Source: Euryarchaeota archaeon UBA88 (GTDB lineage Archaea; Thermoplasmatota; Poseidoniia; Poseidoniales; Poseidoniaceae). Taken from it: DNA of 64,000 nt. Positions 51,299-60,065 of the stretch are shown in pieces; within the stretch, counting starts at the first letter, position 1; every line of letters starts with the position of its first letter. The notes below the pieces were generated by a model. That model worked only from the letters and a program-made list of their open reading frames with translations. It made no database searches and was not told the DNA's origin. A program made the translations under genes and the position numbers. Location of the stretch: assembly GCA_002499545.1 (NCBI GenBank), contig DAME01000003.1, positions 129,644 to 193,643 on the forward strand, given 5' to 3'.

Positions 51299-52504
51299 AT
51301 GGCAACCCTTGATGAAGTCATCGAAGTGATTGTTGTAAGCATGCGAGACGCTTTTCTCGCTGTGACTGTTTTCGTTGCGGCAATGGTACTTCTCTTTAGT
51401 TGGCTGCAATACATCACTGCGGGTAAATTCGTTGATGCAATCAGAGCGAACAAGCGCTGGCAGCCGGTCATTGGCGCTCTTATGGGCATCACACCTGGCT
51501 GCGGAGGCGCCATCGTGATGATGCCGATGTATGCCCGTGGCTACGTCACCTACGGCACGGTTATTGCAACGTTAATCGCAACACTTGGAGATGCTGCATT
51601 CGTGTTAATTGGTGCAGCGCTCATCGATTCATCGTTCATCGCTCCCGTGATTGCGGTTCACCTCATCTCGTTCACCGTAGGTGTTGCGTGGGGCTATCTG
51701 GTCGATGGACTGGAAGTCACCCCACAGCAACCTCTCGGTAAATTCGGTCCAAAATTCGAAGATTCTACGCCTCTGGAAAGCATGGATTTTGACCAAGAAG
51801 ATCGACAAGAAGTGTTTGATGACCTTGGAAGGGAAGATGAAGGTGGTTTGGGCTATTTCCTGCTGCACCAAGGTTACTCCCTTTGGTGGCTCATAACCGC
51901 ACTGGGACTCGTGTTCGCGATAATGCTGTTGGTTTGGAGTGCGCAAGACGCTGAATTCGCTCTTGAACTGAAATACAACCCCCTGACACTCCACGGGTTC
52001 ATTACCTGGATTGGATTGATTGGTACGTCACTGTCGGTGATTCTTTACATCTCTCAGAGGAACTGGATTCGCGATGACACAGAAGCATCGATTGGTGATA
52101 AGCTCTATTCGATGAGAGAAACGATGATTCACTCTGCAAGCGAAACTGCCTTCGTCACTTTCTGGGTGATGGCAGCCTACCTCGTCTTTGAATTCTCGAT
52201 GCTGTTTTCAGGAATGGATGAAGCCGACTTAGCCAAATACGGGGACGGAATGATTGCTGTCCTTGTCGCTTCATTCATTGGACTAATCCCCGGCTGCGGA
52301 CCTCAAATCATCGCCATCACTGCTTATACCAAAGACGTCATTTCATTCCCAGCCCTTGCTGCAAATGCCATCAGTCAAGACGGAGATGCTCTGTTTCCAT
52401 TGTTGGTTCGGCACCGTGCTGCAAGCCTCTGGGCAACGGTGCACACCACCATTCCTGCTCTCATCGTCGGAATCCTCCTTTTGATGTTTGATGTCTCATT
52501 TTGA
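51299..52504 (+). CDS. Putative 10-TM metal exporter (ArsP_2-like family)
   Basis: The protein has 401 residues with about ten hydrophobic helices in two halves split by an acidic loop (about residues 155-185). Each half carries a PGCG motif: ALMGITPGCGGAIVMMPMYARG and FIGLIPGCGPQIIAITAYTKD. Both are followed by a GD-containing helix (IATLGDAAFVL, ISQDGDALFPLL). The layout suggests an internal duplication with the halves possibly inverted. This matches the putative heavy-metal or manganese exporter family (Pfam ArsP_2), whose cargo has not been firmly shown. The Cys in PGCG could bind metal. It appears to be transcribed alone. Confidence in family is moderate to good. Confidence 0.72.
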   Translation: MATLDEVIEVIVVSMRDAFLAVTVFVAAMVLLFSWLQYITAGKFVDAIRANKRWQPVIGALMGITPGCGGAIVMMPMYARGYVTYGTVIATLIATLGDAAFVLIGAALIDSSFIAPVIAVHLISFTVGVAWGYLVDGLEVTPQQPLGKFGPKFEDSTPLESMDFDQEDRQEVFDDLGREDEGGLGYFLLHQGYSLWWLITALGLVFAIMLLVWSAQDAEFALELKYNPLTLHGFITWIGLIGTSLSVILYISQRNWIRDDTEASIGDKLYSMRETMIHSASETAFVTFWVMAAYLVFEFSMLFSGMDEADLAKYGDGMIAVLVASFIGLIPGCGPQIIAITAYTKDVISFPALAANAISQDGDALFPLLVRHRAASLWATVHTTIPALIVGILLLMFDVSF

Positions 52505-52558
52505 ATGAGGATTTCTCAAGTTGCATTGAGTTGATAAGGGGTTGAATACTGTTCAATC

Positions 52559-52876
52559 ATGCATAAGGAAGAACCTCTAAAAGAGAAACTGAAACGCATT
52601 CGAGAGAAATTAGAACACCACATCATTTCGATCTTTGATGGAAAAGAAATGTGGTACCAGGAGAAAAAAAAGCAGTTTCGTGGAACCGTCAACATCACGA
52701 CAGATGAATGGGGGGTCTCGGTTCGAATGGACTGCGATCGTCATCGCCCTATCTCATTGAGTGGCCGTTGGGATGTGATCCTCGCCTACAGCGATCACTT
52801 GGGAGCGCAGTACGCTGGATGGAGTTTAGATTTTGAATGCCCGTATCCTGAATGGGAAGAAAAAATCGATGTTTGA
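52559..52876 (+). CDS. Hypothetical small protein, 105 residues
   Basis: Not recognised. A basic/acidic N-terminal helix (EPLKEKLKRIREKLEHHI) could be coiled. It is followed by a compact beta-rich stretch rich in Trp and Asp (VNITTDEWGVSVRMDCDRHR, then LGAQYAGWSLDFE). No signal peptide or TM helix. The ATG at 52559 has no Shine-Dalgarno sequence and may be leaderless. It lies alone between the exporter-like gene and the SDR gene, with similar base composition to both. Confidence 0.5.
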   Translation: MHKEEPLKEKLKRIREKLEHHIISIFDGKEMWYQEKKKQFRGTVNITTDEWGVSVRMDCDRHRPISLSGRWDVILAYSDHLGAQYAGWSLDFECPYPEWEEKIDV

Positions 52877-52972
52877 AGAACCGCTTTCATGGAGATTTGA
52901 CATGGAGAAGAACGATACTGCGCATGCCTAGCCTTGTGGAGGTTTGATGATGGTTGGACGACAGGAACTGAC

Positions 52973-53704
52973 ATGTCGCGACCAGTCGCACTGATTACCG
53001 GAGGGGGACGCGGCATTGGTGCAGCAACCTCAAAACGCCTTGCTGAAGACGGCTATGACATACTTTTGACCTACAACACCTCATCAAAACCAGCAGAAAT
53101 GGTCGTCAATGAGATCCGTGAAGCCGGTTATGATGCCCTTGCCGTCAAAGTTGATTGCTCCAATGTTGGGGAAGTCGGCTTGCTGGGAATTCATCCTTGG
53201 ATGGCACGTGGGATTGATGCATTGGTCCTCAATCATGGCTCGTATGAACGAGTTGCTGCAGACAAACTCACCCTTGAATCGCTCAAAGCAACCATGGCTA
53301 CCAATTTCGAGGGCGCAGTAGCTGTATGGAAGGCAGTTCAACCGTATTTAACTCCGAATGCGAGGATGGTCGTTGTCGGGTCTCAATTAGGAACCCGAGG
53401 CTCGCCACATGGTGCTGATTATGCTGCTTCAAAGGCAGCACTATCGGTCTGGGCCCGGTCGCTTGCGCAAGCAGTAGGACCCGAAGGTAAGCGAGTTAAC
53501 GTCTTGGCGCCTGGCTATGTCGATACGGCAATATTGGCGGGTGACTCAGCAGAAAAAAGAGCGCAAAGAGAGGACGAAGTTCCCCTCAAGCGAGTTGGTT
53601 CGCCCGAAGACATGGCAAGTACAATTTCGTTCCTGATTGGAAAAGATTCGAGGTACATCACCGGCACAATTCTTCACGTCAACGGCGGTCTGTACCTACC
53701 TTAA
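52973..53704 (+). CDS. Short-chain dehydrogenase/reductase (FabG-like SDR)
   Basis: The protein has 243 residues from the ATG at 52973. The cofactor loop ALITGGGRGIGAATSKRLA, the structural NHG (LNHGSY), the catalytic Ser (VVGSQLG) and YxxxK (YAASKAAL) are present in classical order. The end ITGTILHVNGGLYLP matches 3-oxoacyl-ACP reductase-like SDRs. It is an NAD(P)-dependent oxidoreductase; the substrate is unknown. The frame is open to a TTG at 52934, but the classical SDR start favours 52973. A GGAGGT upstream points instead to an out-of-frame 15-codon reading frame at 52947-52994 overlapping the start. It ends 42 bases before uvrB. Confidence 0.88.
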   Translation: MSRPVALITGGGRGIGAATSKRLAEDGYDILLTYNTSSKPAEMVVNEIREAGYDALAVKVDCSNVGEVGLLGIHPWMARGIDALVLNHGSYERVAADKLTLESLKATMATNFEGAVAVWKAVQPYLTPNARMVVVGSQLGTRGSPHGADYAASKAALSVWARSLAQAVGPEGKRVNVLAPGYVDTAILAGDSAEKRAQREDEVPLKRVGSPEDMASTISFLIGKDSRYITGTILHVNGGLYLP

Positions 53705-53746
53705 CGAAGCACAGGTTGATAATAGCGCAAAAGTCGAGGTTGTGTC

Positions 53747-56197
53747 ATGGTTGAAGCGTGGGATGATGACGGTGCCTTTGAGCAATTGGCCAACGCTGAC
53801 GCAGGTGAAAGCGACCTCACTCAACGTGACCCGTTCGACCTCTCAAAGGCGCTTGAAGGTGCGGCTTTAGAGCACCTTCACCCGAACATCAAGCGACTCA
53901 AATTGCATTCAAAGTTCGAACCCGCTGGCGACCAGCCAAAAGCAATTGAAAATTTAATTTCTCAATTGGAAAATGGACAAGAGCGAGCGGTGCTGCTAGG
54001 CGTGACAGGTAGTGGGAAAACCTACGCCATGGCTCAGGTGATTCAACACCTTAACATACCGACACTCATCATGAGTCATAACAAAACGCTGGCTCGACAA
54101 CTCTACCAAGAGATGGCCGAGTATTTTCCTGAAAATGCAGTCGACTACTTCGTCTCACACTACGACTATTACCAGCCCGAAGCATACCTCGCCAAACGCG
54201 ACCTTTACATCGACAAAGAACTGTCGATTAATGAACGAATTGAGCAGGAGCGTTTCGCTGCAGTAGCGTCCTTGGTCACTAGGCCAGACTGCGTCATCGT
54301 ATCTTCAGTATCGTGCATCTACGGACTGAACCCCCCTGAAACGTTTCTCGAATACCACGTGCGAGTCCACGTTGGTCAGCATATCGAAACAAGTGATTTA
54401 CTCAAAGAGTTGATCAACCTTCAATACAAGCGAACTACCCTTGACTTGAACCGAGGTGAATGCCGGCTACGAGGTGAAGTGTTGGACGTTTGGATGCCAA
54501 GTAGAGACGACCCGCTGCGAATACAATTTGATTTCGATGGTGTGGTGAAGGTTCAGGTATGCGACCCCGTTTCATGGGATGTTCTCGATAGCCTCGATGA
54601 AGCATGGATTCACCCGAAAGAATTCTTCATGACCAGCCCCGAGAGATATGAAGAGGCTCTCGTTTCAATTGAAGATGAATTGGACGATCGAATTGCTCAC
54701 TATTCCAGCCAGGGAAGGGAACTTGAACGGCACCGAATCGAACAAAGAACGCGGTACGACCTCGAGATGATTCGGGAAATAGGACATTGTCAATCGATTG
54801 AGAATTACTCTCTTCATTTTGACGGGCGAGAACGTGGTCAGCGACCATATTGCTTGCTGGACTTCTTTTCAGCATGTGCGAAACAATTCCACGGCAATCC
54901 GGATAAATTTCTCGTTATCATGGACGAATCTCACGTTTCTCTTCCGCAAGTAGGTGGCATGTACTTCGGCGACCGCTCAAGGAAAGAAAGCCTCATTGAA
55001 CACGGTTTTAGACTTCCAACAGCCGCTGATAATCGACCTCTAAAAATCCCTGAATTTCAGCAGTTAGTCCCTCAAATGGTCTATGTTTCTGCAACGCCCG
55101 GTGAACGTGAATTGCGGCACTTGTGTGAAATAACCGGCCAAGCACTCCCCAACGGACTCCTCCACGCACAAAGCGGCGGTGGCGCAGGCCCACCTGATCG
55201 AGATAAAAAACACCCAGACAGCGAAAGTCTCTACAAGATGGTCCAACATATCGAGGGAATTGCAAAGATGGAAATTCGCCCTACTGGCCTACTCGACCCA
55301 GAAATTGAGGTTCGTCCTACCAGCGGTCAAGTTGCTGACCTGCTTTCTGAGATCAACACCAGAACCGAACGAGGCGAGCGAACTCTGGTCACTGTACTGA
55401 CCATCAAATTCGCAGAGGAAGTAGCAGATTATCTCAATCGGATGGGGGTGAAAGCGCATCACCTGCACTCCGAAATCGACACCATTGAACGAACAGAAAT
55501 CATCAACGCCCTGCGAATTGGCCACATCGATGTGATTGTTGGAATCAATCTGCTTCGAGAGGGCCTGGACCTCCCCGAAGTGAGTCTGGTCGCCATATTT
55601 GATGCTGATCGACAGGGGTTCCTTCGCAATGAACGAAGTCTCCTGCAAACAATTGGGCGAGCAGCACGTAACGTCAACGGTCACGTTCTGCTGTACGCTG
55701 ATGGCATGTCTCCAGCGATGCGGGCTGCAATTCAACAAACGCTGGAACGAAGAGAACGGCAACAGGCGTACAACGAAAAACACAACATTACGCCAAAAAC
55801 AATCGTCAAAGCTCTACCTAAAATGAACTCTGACATCGATGACCTCATCGCTGGTACTTCAACCTCGAAAGATGGTTCAAAGCGATTGATTGCCAAAAAA
55901 GGTGGACGAAAAGATGGCGATTGGGCGCAGAATCTGAATTTGGGGGCCGGTTCGTGGGCATCGGGGAGCGGGCAGGACGGTTCGAGAGGTGTTTCTTCGA
56001 AAAGTTCAATTGAAGATTCAAATATTCAATTGACATATGACGAACCAGATGACGTGTTCAACAACCTCGAACCAAGTCAAATACAGGATTTGCTGAACGA
56101 ACTACGTTCTGCGATGAAGGTTGCCGCTAAGAACCTCGATTTTGAAGAAGCTGCACGGCTTCGGGATCGAGTGTTCGAACTCGAACAAAGGTTGTGA
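53747..56197 (+). CDS. uvrB: UvrB excinuclease subunit with extended termini
   Basis: The protein has 816 residues, against about 660-680 usually. An extra acidic N-terminal segment (about 1-50) precedes SKFEPAGDQPKAI. Then come Walker A GVTGSGKT (85-92), the DNA-wedging beta-hairpin region HYDYYQPEAY, YVSATPGERE and GINLLREGLDLPEVSLV, QTIGRAARN (motif VI), and a Gly/Ser-rich linker. The C-terminal UVR motif (LRSAMKVAAKNLDFEEAARLRD) recruits UvrC. UvrB scans and opens DNA in nucleotide excision repair; the UvrABC system is bacterial and was transferred to mesophilic archaea. uvrA and uvrC are not in the window. GAGG precedes the ATG. The stop overlaps the deoxyhypusine synthase start (GTGA). 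Confidence 0.95.
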   Translation: MVEAWDDDGAFEQLANADAGESDLTQRDPFDLSKALEGAALEHLHPNIKRLKLHSKFEPAGDQPKAIENLISQLENGQERAVLLGVTGSGKTYAMAQVIQHLNIPTLIMSHNKTLARQLYQEMAEYFPENAVDYFVSHYDYYQPEAYLAKRDLYIDKELSINERIEQERFAAVASLVTRPDCVIVSSVSCIYGLNPPETFLEYHVRVHVGQHIETSDLLKELINLQYKRTTLDLNRGECRLRGEVLDVWMPSRDDPLRIQFDFDGVVKVQVCDPVSWDVLDSLDEAWIHPKEFFMTSPERYEEALVSIEDELDDRIAHYSSQGRELERHRIEQRTRYDLEMIREIGHCQSIENYSLHFDGRERGQRPYCLLDFFSACAKQFHGNPDKFLVIMDESHVSLPQVGGMYFGDRSRKESLIEHGFRLPTAADNRPLKIPEFQQLVPQMVYVSATPGERELRHLCEITGQALPNGLLHAQSGGGAGPPDRDKKHPDSESLYKMVQHIEGIAKMEIRPTGLLDPEIEVRPTSGQVADLLSEINTRTERGERTLVTVLTIKFAEEVADYLNRMGVKAHHLHSEIDTIERTEIINALRIGHIDVIVGINLLREGLDLPEVSLVAIFDADRQGFLRNERSLLQTIGRAARNVNGHVLLYADGMSPAMRAAIQQTLERRERQQAYNEKHNITPKTIVKALPKMNSDIDDLIAGTSTSKDGSKRLIAKKGGRKDGDWAQNLNLGAGSWASGSGQDGSRGVSSKSSIEDSNIQLTYDEPDDVFNNLEPSQIQDLLNELRSAMKVAAKNLDFEEAARLRDRVFELEQRL

Positions 56198-57282
56198 TTC
56201 ACACACCCTACGGGTGTGACATATCTCGTGGGCAGGTTCTTGAGCAGGTTGTGAATCGGATGCTCATGGCGATTCAACCCGAGGACTTCGACCAGCCAGT
56301 CCTCGACTACGCATTTGAGGATATTTCCTCACCCCGCTCCTTGCTGGACCAAATGGTCACTGCTGGTGGTTTTACTGCCACAAAACTGGCCACAGCACGA
56401 GATATTCTACTTGAAATGAAGAAGCAAATTGATGCTGAAAACGGCGATGCGTCAAAGATATGCAACTGGCTTTCATTCCCTGCTTGCTTGTGTGCGACTG
56501 GAACCCGTGGTTTTTTTGTCGAAGCTCTCAAACAGCGTATGTTTAACGTCGTATCAACCACGTGTGGAATGCTTGATCACGACATCGCTCGAGCACACAA
56601 GAACTACTACCATGGCGCCTTTGAACTCGATGACATCGAACTTGGTGAGCATTCATTGATGCGATTAGGGAACGTCATCGTGCCCAATTCGTCCTACGGC
56701 GAAATTATTGAGGAAGTTCTAACACCGGTCCTCGAAGAAATGTACCAGGATCGATTGAAAGAGACTGGTAAGACTGGTGCAGACGCTTGGTTGGGATTCG
56801 GTTCAATCCATCTCGTCTGGGAACTAGGCAAGCGCATAGGAACACCTGATTCGCTGATATATTGGGCATACAAGCACCAAATTCCAGTCGTCATCCCTGG
56901 AATCACCGACGGTTCAATCGGAGCGCAATTGTTCATGCTTCGCCAGAAACACAGAGATTTTCACATTGACACGCTGGCTGACGAACAAGTCATGAGCGAC
57001 ATGACATGGGACGTTGAAGTATCCAATGCCCTGATGGTTGGAGGCGGTATTTCCAAGCATCACGTCATCTGGTGGAATCAATACCGAGGTGGCTTGGATG
57101 CAGCGGTGTACATCACAACTGCCCCAGAGCATGATGGAAGCCTTTCGGGTGCACGGTTACGCGAAGCGATTTCGTGGGGAAAAATGCGCCCTGAAGCCCC
57201 AAATGTCTGTGTTGAAGGAGATGCAAGTGTCCTCTTGCCTCTTCTTGGAGCGGACCTTTTTCAACGAGGTGAACAACAATGA
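56194..57282 (+). CDS. dys: Deoxyhypusine synthase
   Basis: The protein has 362 residues from a GTG overlapping the uvrB stop by 4 bases. TTCGMLDHDIARAHKNYYHGAF, the NAD/spermidine pocket region VPNSSYGEIIEE, GITDGSIGAQLF and MVGGGISKHH (Lys288, the intermediate-forming lysine) are canonical. It transfers the butylamine part of spermidine to the lysine of aIF5A, an archaeal/eukaryotic modification needed for translation. No aIF5A gene is seen here. Coupling to uvrB is unusual functionally and probably reflects genome compaction. The downstream lipoprotein start overlaps by 4 bases. Confidence 0.95.
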   Translation: MIHTPYGCDISRGQVLEQVVNRMLMAIQPEDFDQPVLDYAFEDISSPRSLLDQMVTAGGFTATKLATARDILLEMKKQIDAENGDASKICNWLSFPACLCATGTRGFFVEALKQRMFNVVSTTCGMLDHDIARAHKNYYHGAFELDDIELGEHSLMRLGNVIVPNSSYGEIIEEVLTPVLEEMYQDRLKETGKTGADAWLGFGSIHLVWELGKRIGTPDSLIYWAYKHQIPVVIPGITDGSIGAQLFMLRQKHRDFHIDTLADEQVMSDMTWDVEVSNALMVGGGISKHHVIWWNQYRGGLDAAVYITTAPEHDGSLSGARLREAISWGKMRPEAPNVCVEGDASVLLPLLGADLFQRGEQQ

Positions 57283-58727
57283 ACAAGAAACAAATAGCCT
57301 TTTTTCTGACTGCAATGATGGCACTCATGCCGCTGGCGGGATGCCTTGGAGCAAGTGATACGACTGTGAGCGAGGAAACCGATGGCGGTTTCTTTGCATT
57401 TGAGCAGGCCCTCGGCAATACAACATGGTACCACTATCCTGGAGGCATCAACGCCATGAATAACACGTCCGCTCTCGGTGGTACAAACATCCCCTACTTC
57501 AGCCAAGGAACATACTACGCAACCGGCTTCTCAACATTTGAGCCAACAATGGGGATTACATCGACTGATAACATCTACTTCACGAGTTATGGTAATGGCC
57601 CTGCAGGCTCAACCGCTATCGTACAGTGCACCAACATGATTGAAATGACCAGTCTGTCCGATTTCACTTGTCAGAACGTCTACGGGCCAGTACTACCCGT
57701 AGCGAATTCAAACGACCCGTACGTCTATGTTGACCCTTGGACGGACCGAATTATGAAATTCGACATGCACGCTTTACTCGGCATGACCGTTGAATGGAGC
57801 GATGATGAGGGTGATTCTTGGTTCGGACCCTCTGTTGCGACATCCTATTCGGTGCAGGATCATCAAACAATTGCTTCCTCTCCATACGGAGGAATCCTGC
57901 ATGAAACGCTCTGGGTGTTCTGCATCAACGGAAATTATCCAGCCCCGTTGTGTTCTCAAAGTCAAGACGGTGGTCTCACTTGGGGTCCTGAACTCCCGGG
58001 AGCACCAGTAGACTGCCAAAGCGGTGGTCTTTCAGCCCACATTATCGGTGCTGATAATGGCAACTTCTATCGAGGACAAACGGGCTGCGATGGAACCGGT
58101 TATTCGATGTACAAAACTGAAGACGGGGCAATCACCTGGACCGAGCACATACTACCAACCGAAGAATCCGGTACTGCGGATACGTGGAACGCTGAAGAAG
58201 CCCAAGTGGATACTGACAGTGAAAGCAACGTCTATGCCATGTGGATGGGGATTGACAACATGCCGTATTTCTCATATTCAGTCGATGATGCTAACACGTG
58301 GTCTGAAGCAATAATGGTCGGTCCAAGCCATCTTGAAGGAACTGGGTTCCCAGTGGTGATTGCTGGAGACCCCGGTCGCGTGGCGTTTGGATACATTGGT
58401 ACAGAGGGCGACGGTGTATGGCACGGCTACATTTCGGTCATCACCGATGCGTTCAACGCAACACCTCTCATCACTACCGTGCAACTGAATGCACCCAATG
58501 ACCCTCTCGATGATGCAAGCCCAACCTGTGGTTACGAACGATGCGGAGGCTTTGGCGATTTCATCGACATGCAAATTGATGCCTTTGGACGCCCGTGGCT
58601 CTCACTTTCCCACAACCCCAACGGTGACACTGGTATCATGGGGACGTTCATGTCAGGACCAACCTTGGTGGGCAACGTCACCTACTTGTCCACGCTACCT
58701 GAAGGTGGGGCTCAGACGCTCGCTTGA
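57279..58727 (+). CDS. Secreted BNR/Asp-box beta-propeller lipoprotein
   Basis: The protein has 482 residues from the ATG at 57279, with GAGGTG upstream. Signal and lipobox (LMPLAGC, Cys about residue 23) indicate a surface lipoprotein. At least four Asp-box/BNR repeats follow, each starting a propeller blade: SDDEGDSWFGP, SQDGGLTWGP, TEDGAITWTE and SVDDANTWSE. BNR folds occur in sialidases, photosynthesis-assembly factors and glycan-binding proteins; I see no sialidase Arg triad or other catalytic set, so enzymatic activity is uncertain. It could bind or cleave surface glycans. Overlaps the deoxyhypusine synthase stop (ATGA). Confidence 0.8.
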   Translation: MNKKQIAFFLTAMMALMPLAGCLGASDTTVSEETDGGFFAFEQALGNTTWYHYPGGINAMNNTSALGGTNIPYFSQGTYYATGFSTFEPTMGITSTDNIYFTSYGNGPAGSTAIVQCTNMIEMTSLSDFTCQNVYGPVLPVANSNDPYVYVDPWTDRIMKFDMHALLGMTVEWSDDEGDSWFGPSVATSYSVQDHQTIASSPYGGILHETLWVFCINGNYPAPLCSQSQDGGLTWGPELPGAPVDCQSGGLSAHIIGADNGNFYRGQTGCDGTGYSMYKTEDGAITWTEHILPTEESGTADTWNAEEAQVDTDSESNVYAMWMGIDNMPYFSYSVDDANTWSEAIMVGPSHLEGTGFPVVIAGDPGRVAFGYIGTEGDGVWHGYISVITDAFNATPLITTVQLNAPNDPLDDASPTCGYERCGGFGDFIDMQIDAFGRPWLSLSHNPNGDTGIMGTFMSGPTLVGNVTYLSTLPEGGAQTLA

Positions 58728-58729
58728 GG

Positions 58730-59587
58730 TCAAAAAAGACCGGCTAAGTGATGCATTAAAGCGGTCCGAATCGGAACCAAGGGACGCCATCCATCGCCGT
58801 CTGCCCGGGCTAAAACATCGTGAAGTGGAGCGAGGTCAGGTCGGACCAACGCGTTCTCTTCAACCGACATTGGTGGTTGGTCAGTGACGATTAATGATTG
58901 AAGTTCAATGTGTGGAACAGGAGCTGAAGTCAAGTGTTCAACGCTAAATTGTCCACTCATACCTGCTTGAGTGCGGGAAAAAAGCATCTCTAATTCCTCA
59001 ATGGTTTGTGTTCCGCTCCACTGACGGCGGCCTGATATCTTCAACGTTGGAGGAAAGGCTTCATCGCTCATGAGAATTCGAACCAGTGCATCAGCCACAT
59101 CAATATCGCTCACCCACCAATACTGATCAGTCGGACCCAACTGCGCAGGGGAATTGGCTTGGATACTGGAAAGCCATTGAGACAACACCGGCCGGTCCCA
59201 GACCGAATCATGCGATTGTGCAAGAAGGTCATAGACGCTCACAGTGCTATCAATCCACTCTCCGTCAGCTTCGAATAGACCGTGTCCTGGCACGACAAGC
59301 ACGACTTCTATTCCATCAAGAGCGAAAGCCCCATCACCGTCACGATCCTCATTAAACGGCCCGGTACCGAAAAGAAGGATTCTGTGACCAGATTCGATTG
59401 TAACAGCGTTCGATGATAGGAGTTGGCATTCACCAAAAGCCAATTCATCTGCATATCGAAGGCGCTCATCATGAATGTAACGCTCCGGTATGACAATTGT
59501 CGCATCCGTACGGACAAGGCGTTCAATGGTGGTTCTGCACAAGCTCGCTTGAAGCCCACGAAGGTGAATCACGGGGGTTCGGGCCAT
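58730..59587 (-). CDS. Hypothetical protein, about 285 residues, weakly SDR/epimerase-like
   Basis: The protein has 285 residues from the ATG at 59587; an upstream ATG at 59611 is open. No glycine-rich nucleotide-binding loop is present at the N-terminus (MARTPVIHLRGLQASL). WWVSDIDVADALVRIL resembles the VxDVAxA stretch of NAD-dependent epimerases, and HRILLFGTGPFNED could be a degenerate Rossmann turn; both hints are weak. It may be a diverged extended-SDR protein or unrelated. AGGG sits about 8 bases before the ATG. It is convergent with the BNR lipoprotein and divergent from the repeat-rich region that follows. Confidence 0.55.
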   Translation of the reverse strand: MARTPVIHLRGLQASLCRTTIERLVRTDATIVIPERYIHDERLRYADELAFGECQLLSSNAVTIESGHRILLFGTGPFNEDRDGDGAFALDGIEVVLVVPGHGLFEADGEWIDSTVSVYDLLAQSHDSVWDRPVLSQWLSSIQANSPAQLGPTDQYWWVSDIDVADALVRILMSDEAFPPTLKISGRRQWSGTQTIEELEMLFSRTQAGMSGQFSVEHLTSAPVPHIELQSLIVTDQPPMSVEENALVRPDLAPLHDVLARADGDGWRPLVPIRTALMHHLAGLF

Positions 59588-60065
59588 GATTGACCCTGAA
59601 GGTGATGGCACATCAACTTACCACTAGAGGAATTATGCGACATTTCCCAAACGACAGATTCTGCGAAAAAGTCTAAATTCCAATTGAAAATTTCAACAAG
59701 AACACCTTGAATCGCCCAAAGCCACGTAGTTTCAGATCTGTTTCGAACGCAGGACTCGCAAAAGAAGCAGCAGAAATAAATCGATCATAAATAGAATCTC
59801 TATTGGAAAAAAGGTGAATTTCAACCATTCGGCATGCTCAACGAGTTCTTCTCATCACCAGCAAAAAAATCCGCTCTTCGAATGTGAATTCAATTATAGG
59901 AATAAATTATACGACATCCCAAAAAATGAAAATAAATGCGTTTTTCAATTGAAACAGTAGTAAATTATACGACAAATACAATTGGAATTCACATTTAATT
60001 TTACGAAGAGTATAAGACCTTTCATGTGAAGCAGAGGGTAAGCCGGACACAGACTGGCCAACGAG
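59588..60065. other. Repeat-rich AT-rich intergenic region (478 bases, no gene)
   Basis: Unusually long spacer for this compact segment. No convincing coding frame is present; the best short frame (59834-59887, 17 codons) has an AAGGTG site but no other support. The region contains three copies of an (A)AATTATRCGACA element (59631-59643, 59904-59916, 59962-59974), a perfect 12-base palindrome TTTCAATTGAAA (59943-59954), a related copy (59678-59689), and the long imperfect inverted repeat listed separately. The TATA-like GTATAAG near 60011 may serve the PRC-barrel gene. Confidence 0.6.
59874..60010. repeat. Long imperfect inverted repeat enclosing direct repeats
   Basis: The left arm (59874-59895) reads CTCTTCG + AATGTGAATTC + AATT. 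The right arm (59980-60010), read on the other strand, gives CTCTTCG, eight extra bases, AATGTGAATTC, one extra C, then AATT. Matching blocks of 7, 11 and 4 bases in the same order make chance unlikely. The 84-base spacer holds two AAATTATACGACA copies and a perfect 12-base palindrome. It could be a regulator-binding array, a cruciform-forming site or a mobile-element remnant; no transposase or attachment core is seen. Confidence 0.6.

Noticed and set aside
59834..59887. 17-codon frame with an AAGGTG site in the repeat-rich spacer
   Set aside because: Very short, no hydrophobic or recognisable motif, overlaps the left arm of the inverted repeat. Not enough to call a gene.
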